Made by a program: the position numbers and the translations under genes
NCBI GenBank assembly: GCA_015490475.1
Contig: WFXT01000295.1
Location: forward strand, 1-13,482
DNA length: 13,482 nt
Reading direction: 5' to 3'
Source of the DNA: Bacteroidota bacterium
GTDB lineage: Bacteria > Bacteroidota > Bacteroidia > JAADEI01
Shown here: positions 1-6,964 of the stretch, in pieces
How the letters are laid out: every line of letters starts with the position of its first letter
How positions within the stretch are numbered: position 1 is the first letter of the stretch
The notes under the pieces: model-generated
What the model was told of the DNA's origin: nothing
The model's input: the letters and a program-made list of their open reading frames with translations, nothing else
The model's database searches: none

Positions 1-92
1 CACAACTCTCCAGTGGTTGTTCCCACTTTTCCAATTGCCCGACCATGAATCACTGTGCCATCTTCCAGAACCAGAACAGCAGGCTTGTCCAT
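1..92 (-). CDS. carA: Carbamoyl-phosphate synthase small subunit, N-terminus only (cut by window edge)
   Basis: Reading the minus strand from the ATG at 92-90 gives 30 codons that run off the left edge. The peptide contains LVLEDGTVIHGRAIG and then GTTTGEL. Both match the start of CarA, the glutamine amidotransferase subunit that supplies ammonia for carbamoyl phosphate in pyrimidine and arginine synthesis. E. coli CarA has LVLEDGTQFHGRAIG at the same place, and Bacteroidota CarA proteins typically carry GTTTGE next. The catalytic Cys-His-Glu triad lies in the C-terminal half, outside the window. The ATG is placed as expected for a CarA start, one strand before the conserved motif. No clear Shine-Dalgarno sequence precedes it, which is usual in Bacteroidota. 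The gene diverges from the lipoprotein gene at 331. Confidence 0.88.
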   Translation of the reverse strand, partial: MDKPAVLVLEDGTVIHGRAIGKVGTTTGEL

Positions 93-330
93 ATCAAAAT
101 ACGAACTTACGGCAAAAGGATTAAACTGAACAAAACACCAAAATGTCTTTTTTGCAAGCAATTGTGGATTTATACTTTAATAAGGTAGAAAGAGGTAGCA
201 TTATTAAGCTGTAATAATGAATAGGGGCAGAGTGAACGTGAGAGATGTCTCTAAAACACAGATATAACAATACTTAGTAACGACTTTTTTATTTTGTTGT
301 ATAATTCCGTAGTATTAAAATCATAATACA
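93..330. other. Divergent intergenic spacer between carA and the lipoprotein gene
   Basis: This 238-bp AT-rich spacer holds the promoters of two divergent genes. I see no coding region or tRNA in it. Two weak promoter-like elements face the lipoprotein gene: TATTTTG at 290-296, one base short of the Bacteroidota -7 consensus TAnnTTTG, and TATAAT at 300-305. Neither has a convincing upstream partner. An inverted repeat sits at 200-218 and is listed separately. A shorter AGAGA-TG-TCTCT dyad lies at 241-252. Confidence 0.6.
200..218. repeat. Short inverted repeat, possible operator or hairpin
   Basis: A perfect 7-bp inverted repeat, ATTATTA at 200-206 and TAATAAT at 212-218, is separated by AGCTG. 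It lies about 110 bp upstream of both the carA start and the lipoprotein start. The spacing would suit a dimeric regulator. The arms are pure A/T in an AT-rich spacer, so chance is a real alternative. It is not followed by a T-run and does not look like a terminator. Confidence 0.3.
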
Positions 331-546
331 ATGAAGAAGGCATTAGTTACTTTTGCGGTTTTAGGAACTGTTGCCCTTGCAGGATGCAAGAAGGATTGGA
401 TTTGTGAGTGCACCTATGCAGGTGTTACGACGCAAGCGGAAATAATGGATGCAACAAAGAAAGAAGCAAAAGAGGGTTGTGCTAAGCATGAAAATAACTT
501 GAAAAACTTTGATCCAAACGCCTCATGCACATTAAAGAGTAAATAA
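331..546 (+). CDS. Small Cys-rich lipoprotein
   Basis: This 71-residue protein has a lipoprotein signal peptide: Lys2-Lys3, a hydrophobic stretch to residue 15, and the lipobox LAGC with the lipidated Cys at 19. KKDW follows the Cys. Bacteroidota often use charged residues after the lipobox; the exact surface-export signal (usually acidic-rich) is not clearly present, so the final membrane face is uncertain. The mature part is about 53 residues and holds four more cysteines (25, 27, 50, 66), enough for two disulfides, plus a KK-EAKEGC segment. I recall similar small CEC-containing lipoproteins in Bacteroidota, with no known function. The start follows an A-rich leader without a Shine-Dalgarno sequence. 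A strong terminator follows directly, so the gene is probably monocistronic. No function is assigned. Confidence 0.85.
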   Translation: MKKALVTFAVLGTVALAGCKKDWICECTYAGVTTQAEIMDATKKEAKEGCAKHENNLKNFDPNASCTLKSK

Positions 547-556
547 ATCAATTTTC

Positions 557-586
557 AAGGGGGCAATTGCCCCCCTTTTATTTTAA
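557..586. terminator. Hairpin terminator shared by convergent genes
   Basis: AAGGGGG at 557-563 pairs with CCCCCTT at 571-577 around a CAATTGC loop. The core 559-574 is itself a perfect 16-bp palindrome. On the plus strand the stem runs into CTTTTATTTT, a good intrinsic terminator for the lipoprotein gene that ends at 546. The minus-strand gene that ends at 591 reads into the same hairpin, followed by a weaker T-rich stretch, so it probably works in both directions. Confidence 0.85.
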
Positions 587-590
587 TAAA

Positions 591-1037
591 CTACTGCAGC
601 CACACTTCACACATTAGCCATTCGTCACTTATTTCAGCGCCAAGTTTTTTATATAGTTCAATAGCCCTGTGATTCCAGTTGAGGACGTGCCAGCGAACCC
701 GTGTAGCCCCTACTCTCTTCGCCTCTTTAATAACATTCTTGATTAGGGCAGTACCTATTCCCTTCCTTCTATATTCTGGTTTAACATAAACATCGTCAAG
801 ATAGACCGCTTTGCCTGTCCATGTGAAATATGCAGGAAAATAAATAGCAAAGCCGACAATTTTTCCTTTATTGTCTTCTGCGACCAAGAGGTTGAAAAAC
901 TCTTTTTCTTGTTTCATTCTCTCAACTGAGTTGGTTACTTTATCTGGTGCACGTTCAAATTCTGCCAGTTCTTTGATCATTTCCAGTACAGCAGGAAAGT
1001 CTTTTTCTGTACCTGTGCGAATCTTGAAATTAGCCAT
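591..1037 (-). CDS. GNAT N-acetyltransferase, SSAT/thialysine acetyltransferase-like
   Basis: This 148-residue protein spans one GNAT domain. The acetyl-CoA pyrophosphate-binding loop is RRKGIG at 90-95. It is preceded by VYLDDVYVKPEYR, the usual beta4 strand and turn, and followed by VLNWNHRAIELYKKLGA (118-134), with Tyr129 at the position of the general-acid tyrosine of the family. The N-terminus (IRTGTEKDF, then IKELAEFE) and the NWN..AIELYKKLGA segment resemble eukaryotic SAT1/SAT2, which acetylate spermidine/spermine or thialysine. The substrate here is therefore probably a small primary amine, but this is inferred. The SAT1 motif LED is LDD in this protein. The gene is the last of the minus-strand cluster, 17 bp after the YyaL-like gene, and it ends at the shared hairpin terminator. 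Confidence 0.88.
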   Translation of the reverse strand: MANFKIRTGTEKDFPAVLEMIKELAEFERAPDKVTNSVERMKQEKEFFNLLVAEDNKGKIVGFAIYFPAYFTWTGKAVYLDDVYVKPEYRRKGIGTALIKNVIKEAKRVGATRVRWHVLNWNHRAIELYKKLGAEISDEWLMCEVWLQ

Positions 1038-1054
1038 TTCAAGGTTGTTTTTAG

Positions 1055-3112
1055 TTAGTTTCTGATTTCTCGCAAGGCATCTTCAAGAGAAGTTGCAGGA
1101 TTATGGCAGATTCCGTTCTCACAAACATAAATCCTTAACTCATTTGCATGTTTACCAGAGCACAAGGGTATCTTGGTGTCAAGGTATGCAATCCCTATAA
1201 TGCAATTGGGTAAATAGTGTTTGTTGAGTTCACGAAGGAACGGCTCTTTAATAGTTAGGACAACTTCTTTTAATGGAAATATCATGGGTATAGATGCGGT
1301 AAGCCAAAATGTGTAATCTATTGGATATTGTGAAGCAGTTTTTATCATGCGTCCAATGACCTGTTCATATATGCGTGCATAATCTGGATTTAGCATGTAA
1401 CTGTACAGAATTCTAAGGTTAAAAGCCATCATGCTATTTGGTGAAGGATAGGGATGGTCGTAGAGTTCAACTTGCTTGTGAAAGGGTTCTTGTGAAATCT
1501 TGTTGCCAACAGTGAACAGGCGTCTGGAACTGTCATAGAATGAGTTTATTGCATATTGCATTAGGGAATCGGCTAATAGTAATGCATCTTCATGTCCTGT
1601 TGCCATGTAGTAAGAAACAAGGGCATTAATAAACAGTGCCACCTCAGAAGAAGTTGCCTCCTCTTCGGCACCCGAAGTCCTATACCACACTCTCAAAACA
1701 CGTATTGAGTCTTTCTCTTGGCGAATGAATGCTTTCACTAAAAACTCATATAATCTATGCATCTCGGGAATATTTATAATAGCACTTGCTCTGGCTAAGT
1801 TGCTTAATAATAGGCTATTCCACGATAGCAAGATCTTGGTATCCACGTTCGGCTTGGTTCGTTTTCTACGATATGCTATCAACTTTTCAATACCATCAGA
1901 AATTTTCTTTTTGACTATCGCTTCGGAAAGATTATAATTTTTACTTAACTCGCTTATTTCTGTCTTGAGATAAAGCACATTTTTCCCGTTTTCCCAGTTA
2001 CCCCCTTTGGTTACACCGAAATAATCAGCCAACAATTGTGCATCTTCCCCTAACGCATCTTCCCATTCTTGCCATGTCCAGACATAGTATTTACCTTCTT
2101 CTCCTTCTGAGTCAGCATCCACTGCCGAATAGAAACCGCCTGTTTCAGAGTCAAACATCCAGTCTCGTAAGAAGTCAAGCGTATGCACAAGATATTTAAG
2201 ATACAATGAGTCTTTAGTGATTTTATATGCATCGGCAAGAAGCCCTATTAGTTGTGCGTTGTCGTATAGCATTTTTTCAAAGTGTGGCACATGCCAATGC
2301 CTGTCAGTGCTATATCGTGCCAGACCTCCTTCCAAGTGGTCATATATGCCCCCTTTTAACATCTTATCAAGAGAGAAAAGAGCGACAGAGACAGGTTCGT
2401 CATTCTTTGTAAGAACACCATAACGCAACAGGAAGTCAAGCACTGGAAACACGGGAAATTTGGGTTGAGAACCAAAGCCTCCATATTTAGAATCGTATTG
2501 CTTTAGGATGCCATTCACGGCCTCATCTAACAATGGTCTTATGTCGCTCTCGGAAGGCTTTAAGATAATATCTTGTGCGATGAACTCATCTTCACGTAAA
2601 ATGGCTTCTCTTACCTTTCGTGCCTGTTCCCTCAGTTCTGATTCCTTTGTTTTCCATGCGTTGCTAATTGCCTGTAGGACATTCATCCACGATGGCATTC
2701 CGAATCTGGGCTCTGGCGGAAAATATGTTCCACCATAGAATGGATCTCCCTCTGGCGTGCAAAAAACATTAAGTGGCCAACCTCCACGTCCTGTCATCAT
2801 TTGAACAGCCTTCATGTAGTAAGCGTCCACTTCGGGATGTTCCTCTCTGTCCACTTTTATGCACACAAAATTTTCATTCATAAACCGTGCAACAGCAGTG
2901 TCCCTGAACGATTCTTCCTCCATAACATGACACCAATGACAAGACGAATATCCAATGCTAATAAGGATTGGTTTGTTCTCCTTTTTGGCTTTTTCAAAGG
3001 CTTCTTTGCCCCATGGATACCAATCCACAGGGTTATCAGCGTGTTGCCTCAGGTAGAGACTTCTGGCATTAGCCAGTCTATTTAACCTCTTCTCCTTATG
3101 TGGTTCTGTCAT
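1055..3112 (-). CDS. YyaL/SPATA20-family thioredoxin-domain protein (DUF255, COG1331)
   Basis: The 685-residue protein starts at the ATG at 3112. An upstream TTG at 3178 is in frame but adds 22 unconserved residues. Family members begin a few residues before RL...S.YL.QHA.NPVDWYPW, which fits the ATG, and an AGAGGA lies about 10 bases upstream of it. The N-terminal thioredoxin-like DUF255 domain has the hallmark GYSSCHWCHVMEEESF, with CxxC at 58-61, DREE near 88-91 and GGWPLNVF near 110. The rest (about 200-685) is an (alpha/alpha)6-type barrel related to N-acylglucosamine 2-epimerases, with GGFG..PKFP, GGIYDHLEGGLARYS and HFEKMLYDNAQL (277-288). The length is normal for the family. The biochemical role is not established; redox or carbohydrate-related activity is only suggested by the folds. 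It follows hemD by 77 bp and precedes the GNAT gene. Confidence 0.93.
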   Translation of the reverse strand: MTEPHKEKRLNRLANARSLYLRQHADNPVDWYPWGKEAFEKAKKENKPILISIGYSSCHWCHVMEEESFRDTAVARFMNENFVCIKVDREEHPEVDAYYMKAVQMMTGRGGWPLNVFCTPEGDPFYGGTYFPPEPRFGMPSWMNVLQAISNAWKTKESELREQARKVREAILREDEFIAQDIILKPSESDIRPLLDEAVNGILKQYDSKYGGFGSQPKFPVFPVLDFLLRYGVLTKNDEPVSVALFSLDKMLKGGIYDHLEGGLARYSTDRHWHVPHFEKMLYDNAQLIGLLADAYKITKDSLYLKYLVHTLDFLRDWMFDSETGGFYSAVDADSEGEEGKYYVWTWQEWEDALGEDAQLLADYFGVTKGGNWENGKNVLYLKTEISELSKNYNLSEAIVKKKISDGIEKLIAYRRKRTKPNVDTKILLSWNSLLLSNLARASAIINIPEMHRLYEFLVKAFIRQEKDSIRVLRVWYRTSGAEEEATSSEVALFINALVSYYMATGHEDALLLADSLMQYAINSFYDSSRRLFTVGNKISQEPFHKQVELYDHPYPSPNSMMAFNLRILYSYMLNPDYARIYEQVIGRMIKTASQYPIDYTFWLTASIPMIFPLKEVVLTIKEPFLRELNKHYLPNCIIGIAYLDTKIPLCSGKHANELRIYVCENGICHNPATSLEDALREIRN

Positions 3113-3189
3113 GGAATAATCCTCTGTTTTTTCTGTTACACAGGAATTTGGGATGAAGGTAATTAATTTAGCGACCAAGATTAAAAGCC

Positions 3190-4101
3190 CTATTCTTCTC
3201 CATGTATTTTGTGCCGCTGCTTGAGATATTCATCCAGAATCATTGCCATAGAAGTAAATTTGCCTATTGGTGCCTTGATGTCAACACGAAAACCTGATTT
3301 TAAGGCTTCTTCCTCTGTTCTTTTACCAAACACAGCAACAAGTATGTCCCCCTGATTCTTAACAAATTCAGGGAAGTTACTTGTAATTGCCTGTACGTCC
3401 TTAGGCGTAAAGAAAGCCACTATATCCACTTCTTCTGGTCTAACAGGCAGTTCGCAGTATATCGTTCTGTACATGGGTGCGGGAACCACTTCTATCCCAC
3501 GTTTCTTGAATGCTTCTATTAATGCTTCGTTGGGTTTGTCAGAGCATGGATATAGCATGGGTTGGTATTCAGAGAAACGCTCTTTCCCAACTTCTGCCAT
3601 TGACTCCACATCTCCCGTGCCCCAGCCAATACGCCGTTTCCTAAAGGGAATATACTTCTGAAGGTAATATGCTATTTGTTCTGTCAAGCATAGATATTTG
3701 GTTTCGGCAGGCATGGGTTGATTTAACTTTTCACTGAATTGGAAGAACAGGTCAACAGCAGTCCTATTAGTGAATATTATTGTGCGATATTCATTCAGTT
3801 TTATTTTCTGTCTGCGAAATTCCTTTAGTGAGAAGGGTTCTATTTTCAGATATGGTTGGAAAATTATTTCTACATCATATTTCTTTTCAAGGGTTTTATA
3901 TGCAGATGCCCGTTCATCACTCAGTGGAAGCAATATTTTTCTTATTGGCTTTTGCCTTTCGGCAGGCTTTATCCCCTGCCACAGTTGTTCTTCGGTTATC
4001 TCTGGTTCCTTATCTTTATCATGGGTAATAGTGCCTTCTTGTTGTGTTGTGGCATTCTTTTTAACAGCGTCTCCTTCCGTGTTCTTCTTCCTTCTTCCCA
4101 T
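3190..4101 (-). CDS. hemD: Uroporphyrinogen-III synthase, Bacteroidota type
   Basis: HemD closes hydroxymethylbilane to uroporphyrinogen III, with inversion of ring D, on the way to haem and other tetrapyrroles. It is cytoplasmic. The 303-residue protein has a charged, low-complexity N-terminal extension (1 to about 52, rich in K, E, T and Q), then the bilobed HemD domain. Recognisable Bacteroidota HemD segments are KIEPFSLKEFRRQKI, TIIFTNRTAVDLFF, YLCLTEQIAYYLQKYIPFRKR, MYRTIYCEL, DIVAFFTPKDVQA and the C-terminal IKAPIGKFTSMAMILDEYL. HemD sequences diverge strongly, so the call rests on this pattern and on the adjacent DUF4271 gene, a linkage I recognise from Bacteroidota. The start is 19 bp after the DUF4271 stop. 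The extension is longer than in relatives I recall, which start near RKILLPLSDE; an internal start is possible, but no better ATG is evident. Confidence 0.88.
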   Translation of the reverse strand: MGRRKKNTEGDAVKKNATTQQEGTITHDKDKEPEITEEQLWQGIKPAERQKPIRKILLPLSDERASAYKTLEKKYDVEIIFQPYLKIEPFSLKEFRRQKIKLNEYRTIIFTNRTAVDLFFQFSEKLNQPMPAETKYLCLTEQIAYYLQKYIPFRKRRIGWGTGDVESMAEVGKERFSEYQPMLYPCSDKPNEALIEAFKKRGIEVVPAPMYRTIYCELPVRPEEVDIVAFFTPKDVQAITSNFPEFVKNQGDILVAVFGKRTEEEALKSGFRVDIKAPIGKFTSMAMILDEYLKQRHKIHGEE

Positions 4102-4120
4102 ACTGCTTAATTTCTAATGG

Positions 4121-4708
4121 TTAGAAAACAAGACCAGAAAAGGATGATTTAAGACTCCATACTCCCAACAAAGGATACAATTCCACATTGCAAAGATAGA
4201 TAAGATAGTATAAATGATACTCTTTCAGGTAAGAAAAAGATTTGAAAAATCCAATCAGCCATCTCATTATTCCAATTGCTATGACAACATAAATAAGTCC
4301 TGTCTTGACAGGATAGAGCAAACTGCCTGTTGGAATAATAGCGGGCAGGACGCCAGCAAGCCCAACCCAGATAATAACCTGCCATTCTTCAGAAAGGTAG
4401 TATAACGGTTCGCTTTGTTCTGTTAGCCATTTTGAATACAGATGAGATAGCAACCTGTATAGAAATATGACGGGAACTACAAGGGCAGTTTCTGGATGCA
4501 AATACAGTAAGTGCATGAGCATTGACATTATCACCATAAGAGAGCCCGTCACAAGCCATAGTACAACACCCAATTCTGTTAAAGGAACAACAACAATTTC
4601 TCTAATTCCTCTTCGTAGCCACTTCCATACCACGCCCTTTGAGTTATACACCCCTATGGCGATGAAAAGAAAACCCAGCCAGCCAACTATCACTTCTGTC
4701 TGTTCCAT
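4121..4708 (-). CDS. DUF4271 integral membrane protein
   Basis: This 195-residue protein has about five or six hydrophobic segments, roughly at 5-21, 38-69, 74-92, 109-128, 137-155 and 165-183. The C-terminal motif YLIYLCNVELYPLLG (about 168-182) is typical of the Bacteroidota family DUF4271, whose members end with a similar YLC..E..PL signature. The function is unknown. Its gene overlaps the end of the Omp85 gene by 19 bp and precedes hemD by 19 bp, so it is very probably co-transcribed with both. Linkage to hemD suggests a link to tetrapyrroles, but nothing in the sequence, such as an obvious haem-binding motif, proves it. The last 10 residues beyond the motif are unconserved. Confidence 0.82.
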   Translation of the reverse strand: MEQTEVIVGWLGFLFIAIGVYNSKGVVWKWLRRGIREIVVVPLTELGVVLWLVTGSLMVIMSMLMHLLYLHPETALVVPVIFLYRLLSHLYSKWLTEQSEPLYYLSEEWQVIIWVGLAGVLPAIIPTGSLLYPVKTGLIYVVIAIGIMRWLIGFFKSFSYLKEYHLYYLIYLCNVELYPLLGVWSLKSSFSGLVF

Positions 4709-6195
4709 AGTCCATAACTTATATGAACATAAAATCTTTGTAGTAGAGTTGCCTGTTGTGGATATGTTGAAACTGCAAGCATAATGGAAATATATGATTT
4801 TTCAAGTAAAAAGTGAGATTCAAAGCCCCCACTTAATAGTAGTTGTTCTCCCTGCACACTGGATAGATAAGCAGGTTGGACGAAAAGTCCCACAATCAAA
4901 TCCTGCCAGTATTTGCGAAAAGACAGGAATAGAGCAGACCACCAGAATCCTTTGAACTCACCGTCGGGAAGTCCAATTACTGAGCCAGTGCCTCCAATTG
5001 AATATGCCTCTTCTTCCTGCAGGTTGTTTCCCAGCAATGCCTGTCCTCTTATGCTAATAAAAAACACCCTTGCTTTGAGCATATTTATTGCTATGTCGCT
5101 CCATCCTTCCAATCTGTGTACAAAACCAACTCCTGTTTCTGTTATCCTGTTGCCACCAGAGTAAACCAATTCCATATTAAACCCTTTAAAGGGAAAGTAA
5201 AGATTATCACTGCGATAGATTTTAATCCTGATTCCACCCATCATTGTGGACACTGCCGACACAGTAGTGTCAAAAGCAGGCAACACCAGATAGCGTTCTA
5301 CAAATGGATTAATAGTAACATCGCTTGTTAGCAGTGCACCTGCTCTATATCTCACTCTCACGAAAGATGAATCCTGTCTGTATAGTTCTGCAAAGGCGGA
5401 CACTCCCCATAGTCCCACAATGAACGGTACATCGCCAGACACAAGCAGGTTCTGTTGTCCAGCGGTCATACCATTCCACTTGACGTTTAACTCAATGAGC
5501 CTTCTGAACATATTTTTAAAATCCAACAGAGCGAAACCAGTTAATATTACCTGACCATTTGCTTTTTGTGAGAAAGACAGCGACCCTTGAATGTTGCTTG
5601 TGGCATTTTCCCTCAGGGACATCCTCACGGAATACCAATTGGCTCGTCCCCATTCATACGTTTCTCCACTGATAGAATCAACCGCAACCTGTGGTAAACC
5701 AGCCAATCTCCTCCTTATGGCTCTTAAATCTGAATATCTGACGGGTTTAGTGTAACTTATTCGCAAATATCTCTCCAGAATTTTTCTTTGTACTGGCAAT
5801 GGTCTTGAATGTCGTATAGTATCATAGATAAACACGGCTCCCGTATTTAATTGCCACAATGTGTTAATTAAAGTGTCCTTTCTGAAAGTTGTTATATACA
5901 GTGAGTCCAGAATAACTCTGGCATATATGTGCCCCCAGTTTCCCCAGAGTTCAAGATACGTCATCAATTTCTTTTCAAGGCATTTCCATGACTTGCAAGT
6001 GCCAGCAAGTTTTTGCCTTGCCCCTGAAGGTTCCTCTATTACAGGTTCGGCGAGTAGCCAACCGTCAGGCAAAGGCTTCTCAACCAGTGTGTCTGCTATA
6101 ACCTGTTCTTGATCTATCAATAGCGTGGATTGACAGATAGCCTGCCAGCCCCACAACAGGTTAATTATTAATAGTCCTTTCACGTGCCAATTCAT
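4690..6195 (-). CDS. Omp85-superfamily outer-membrane protein (BamA/TamA-like)
   Basis: The 501-residue protein begins with a signal peptide (1 to about 22, hydrophobic LLIINLLWGWQAI). Two POTRA-like regions follow: about 70-130 (YLELWGNWGHIYARVILDSL...LNTGAVFIYDTI) and 135-195 (ILERYLRISYTKPVRYSDL...RRRLAGLP). A C-terminal beta-barrel runs from about 200 to 500, with LTGFALLDFKNMFRRL, then QQNLLVSGDVPFIVGLWGV, and a last strand ending YVHISYGLW. The layout matches the Bacteroidota BamA/TamA-type family, which inserts or handles outer-membrane proteins. It is too short for the main BamA, with two POTRA domains rather than five. The loop-6 motif, usually a GG..S.RGF/Y.E.EF pattern, reads GGTGSVIGLPDGEF at 401-414, so the conserved Arg is Ile. 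The gene overlaps the glycosyltransferase gene by 35 bp and DUF4271 by 19 bp. The tamB-like gene is nearby and divergent, which supports a TamA-like role by inference. Confidence 0.85.
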   Translation of the reverse strand: MNWHVKGLLIINLLWGWQAICQSTLLIDQEQVIADTLVEKPLPDGWLLAEPVIEEPSGARQKLAGTCKSWKCLEKKLMTYLELWGNWGHIYARVILDSLYITTFRKDTLINTLWQLNTGAVFIYDTIRHSRPLPVQRKILERYLRISYTKPVRYSDLRAIRRRLAGLPQVAVDSISGETYEWGRANWYSVRMSLRENATSNIQGSLSFSQKANGQVILTGFALLDFKNMFRRLIELNVKWNGMTAGQQNLLVSGDVPFIVGLWGVSAFAELYRQDSSFVRVRYRAGALLTSDVTINPFVERYLVLPAFDTTVSAVSTMMGGIRIKIYRSDNLYFPFKGFNMELVYSGGNRITETGVGFVHRLEGWSDIAINMLKARVFFISIRGQALLGNNLQEEEAYSIGGTGSVIGLPDGEFKGFWWSALFLSFRKYWQDLIVGLFVQPAYLSSVQGEQLLLSGGFESHFLLEKSYISIMLAVSTYPQQATLLQRFYVHISYGLWNRQK

Positions 6196-6910
6196 ACTTC
6201 ATAAATGTTTCCAGTGCTTGAAGGATATGGACACAAAGACCGTCATAGCCATCAAGAAAGCCAAGATTGAGAACGTAGCCTCTCACAAATGTCCATAAGG
6301 ATGCTCCAAATACTCTGGCTTTTGATACGTTGCCTCGGTTCATACTGCCAGCCTCCGCATACCTTTCTATTTTTCTGAGATGGTCTAATATGCTATCAAC
6401 CGTAAGATGACTTATTTCCCCTTTTGCTATGTGCAAAATGTCTCCGTTTACTATTAGTTGCTCATGAACGGGTTTATTATCCCATTTGCAAAGTTCTTTG
6501 TTGCAGAATCTAATTTTTCTTGTTGGTTTCCATAGTCCGAAGCGTAATTTTTTTCCTCGGTAATAGTTGACCAGTCTGAAGGAAGCACCAGCATAGGAAT
6601 CAGTCCATTTGTTTAACAGTTCGTCAAGTGCCTGTCGTGAAAACACTTCATCGGCATCAGGAAATAACACATATTTGTGTTTGCATTCTGCAAATGCTAT
6701 GTTGCGGGCATGTCCATAACCTTCCCACTGAATAGAAATGATACGGGCGTTGAAACTCTTTGCTATGTCAAGCGTTCTATCAGTGCTTCCACTGTCCACT
6801 ACGACAATCTCTCTGACATAGTCTTTGATGGCGTTCAGGACTTGATAGAGATGCCGTTCGGAATTCTTCGTTATAATGGCACCAGATATAGGCAAAGAAG
6901 CATTTGGCAT
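6161..6910 (-). CDS. Family 2 glycosyltransferase, WaaE/KdtX-like
   Basis: The 249-residue protein has a GT-A fold with the expected motifs in order: ISGAIITKN at the N-terminus, VVDSGSTDRT (37-46, nucleotide-sugar binding), QWEGYGHARN (61-70), and the metal-binding DxD in LFPDADEVF (82-90). Next come YYRGKKLRFG and a KIRFCNK segment typical of the WaaE/KdtX group, which adds a hexose to lipid A core or a related glycolipid. The donor and acceptor cannot be read from sequence. The first ATG is at 6910. An in-frame TTG at 6979 adds 23 residues and overlaps the divergent tamB-like start, so I prefer the ATG. It is the promoter-proximal gene of the minus-strand cluster, and its end overlaps the Omp85 gene by 35 bp. 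Confidence 0.9.
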   Translation of the reverse strand: MPNASLPISGAIITKNSERHLYQVLNAIKDYVREIVVVDSGSTDRTLDIAKSFNARIISIQWEGYGHARNIAFAECKHKYVLFPDADEVFSRQALDELLNKWTDSYAGASFRLVNYYRGKKLRFGLWKPTRKIRFCNKELCKWDNKPVHEQLIVNGDILHIAKGEISHLTVDSILDHLRKIERYAEAGSMNRGNVSKARVFGASLWTFVRGYVLNLGFLDGYDGLCVHILQALETFMKYELARERTINN

Positions 6911-6964
6911 AGGGCTTGCATTCTGTAATTTGGTAATAAAATTAAACGTTATAGAGAACGGATT
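6911..6964. promoter_or_regulatory. Divergent promoter region between the glycosyltransferase and tamB-like genes
   Basis: Only 54 bp separate the two starts, so the promoters must overlap each other or the 5' ends of the genes. Toward tamB, TAATTTG at 6926-6932 is one base short of the Bacteroidota -7 consensus TAnnTTTG. Toward the glycosyltransferase, TAATTTTA around 6937-6944 (minus) matches seven of eight positions. Neither has a clear -33 TTG at the right distance, so the exact promoters are not resolved. Confidence 0.35.

Noticed and set aside
300..305. TATAAT as a sigma-70 -10 box of the lipoprotein gene
   Set aside because: No -35 element is seen at the right distance and Bacteroidota use a different consensus, so it is mentioned only as weak.
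3113..3178. TTG start at 3178 for the YyaL-like protein
   Set aside because: The 22 added residues do not resemble family N-termini, which begin just before RL...S.YL.QHA. The ATG at 3112 has an AGAGGA upstream.
3770..4117. Overlapping plus-strand reading frames opposite the hemD N-terminus
   Set aside because: They show no family motif and lie fully antisense to a well-supported gene; their hydrophobic look comes from the complement of Lys/Glu-rich codons.
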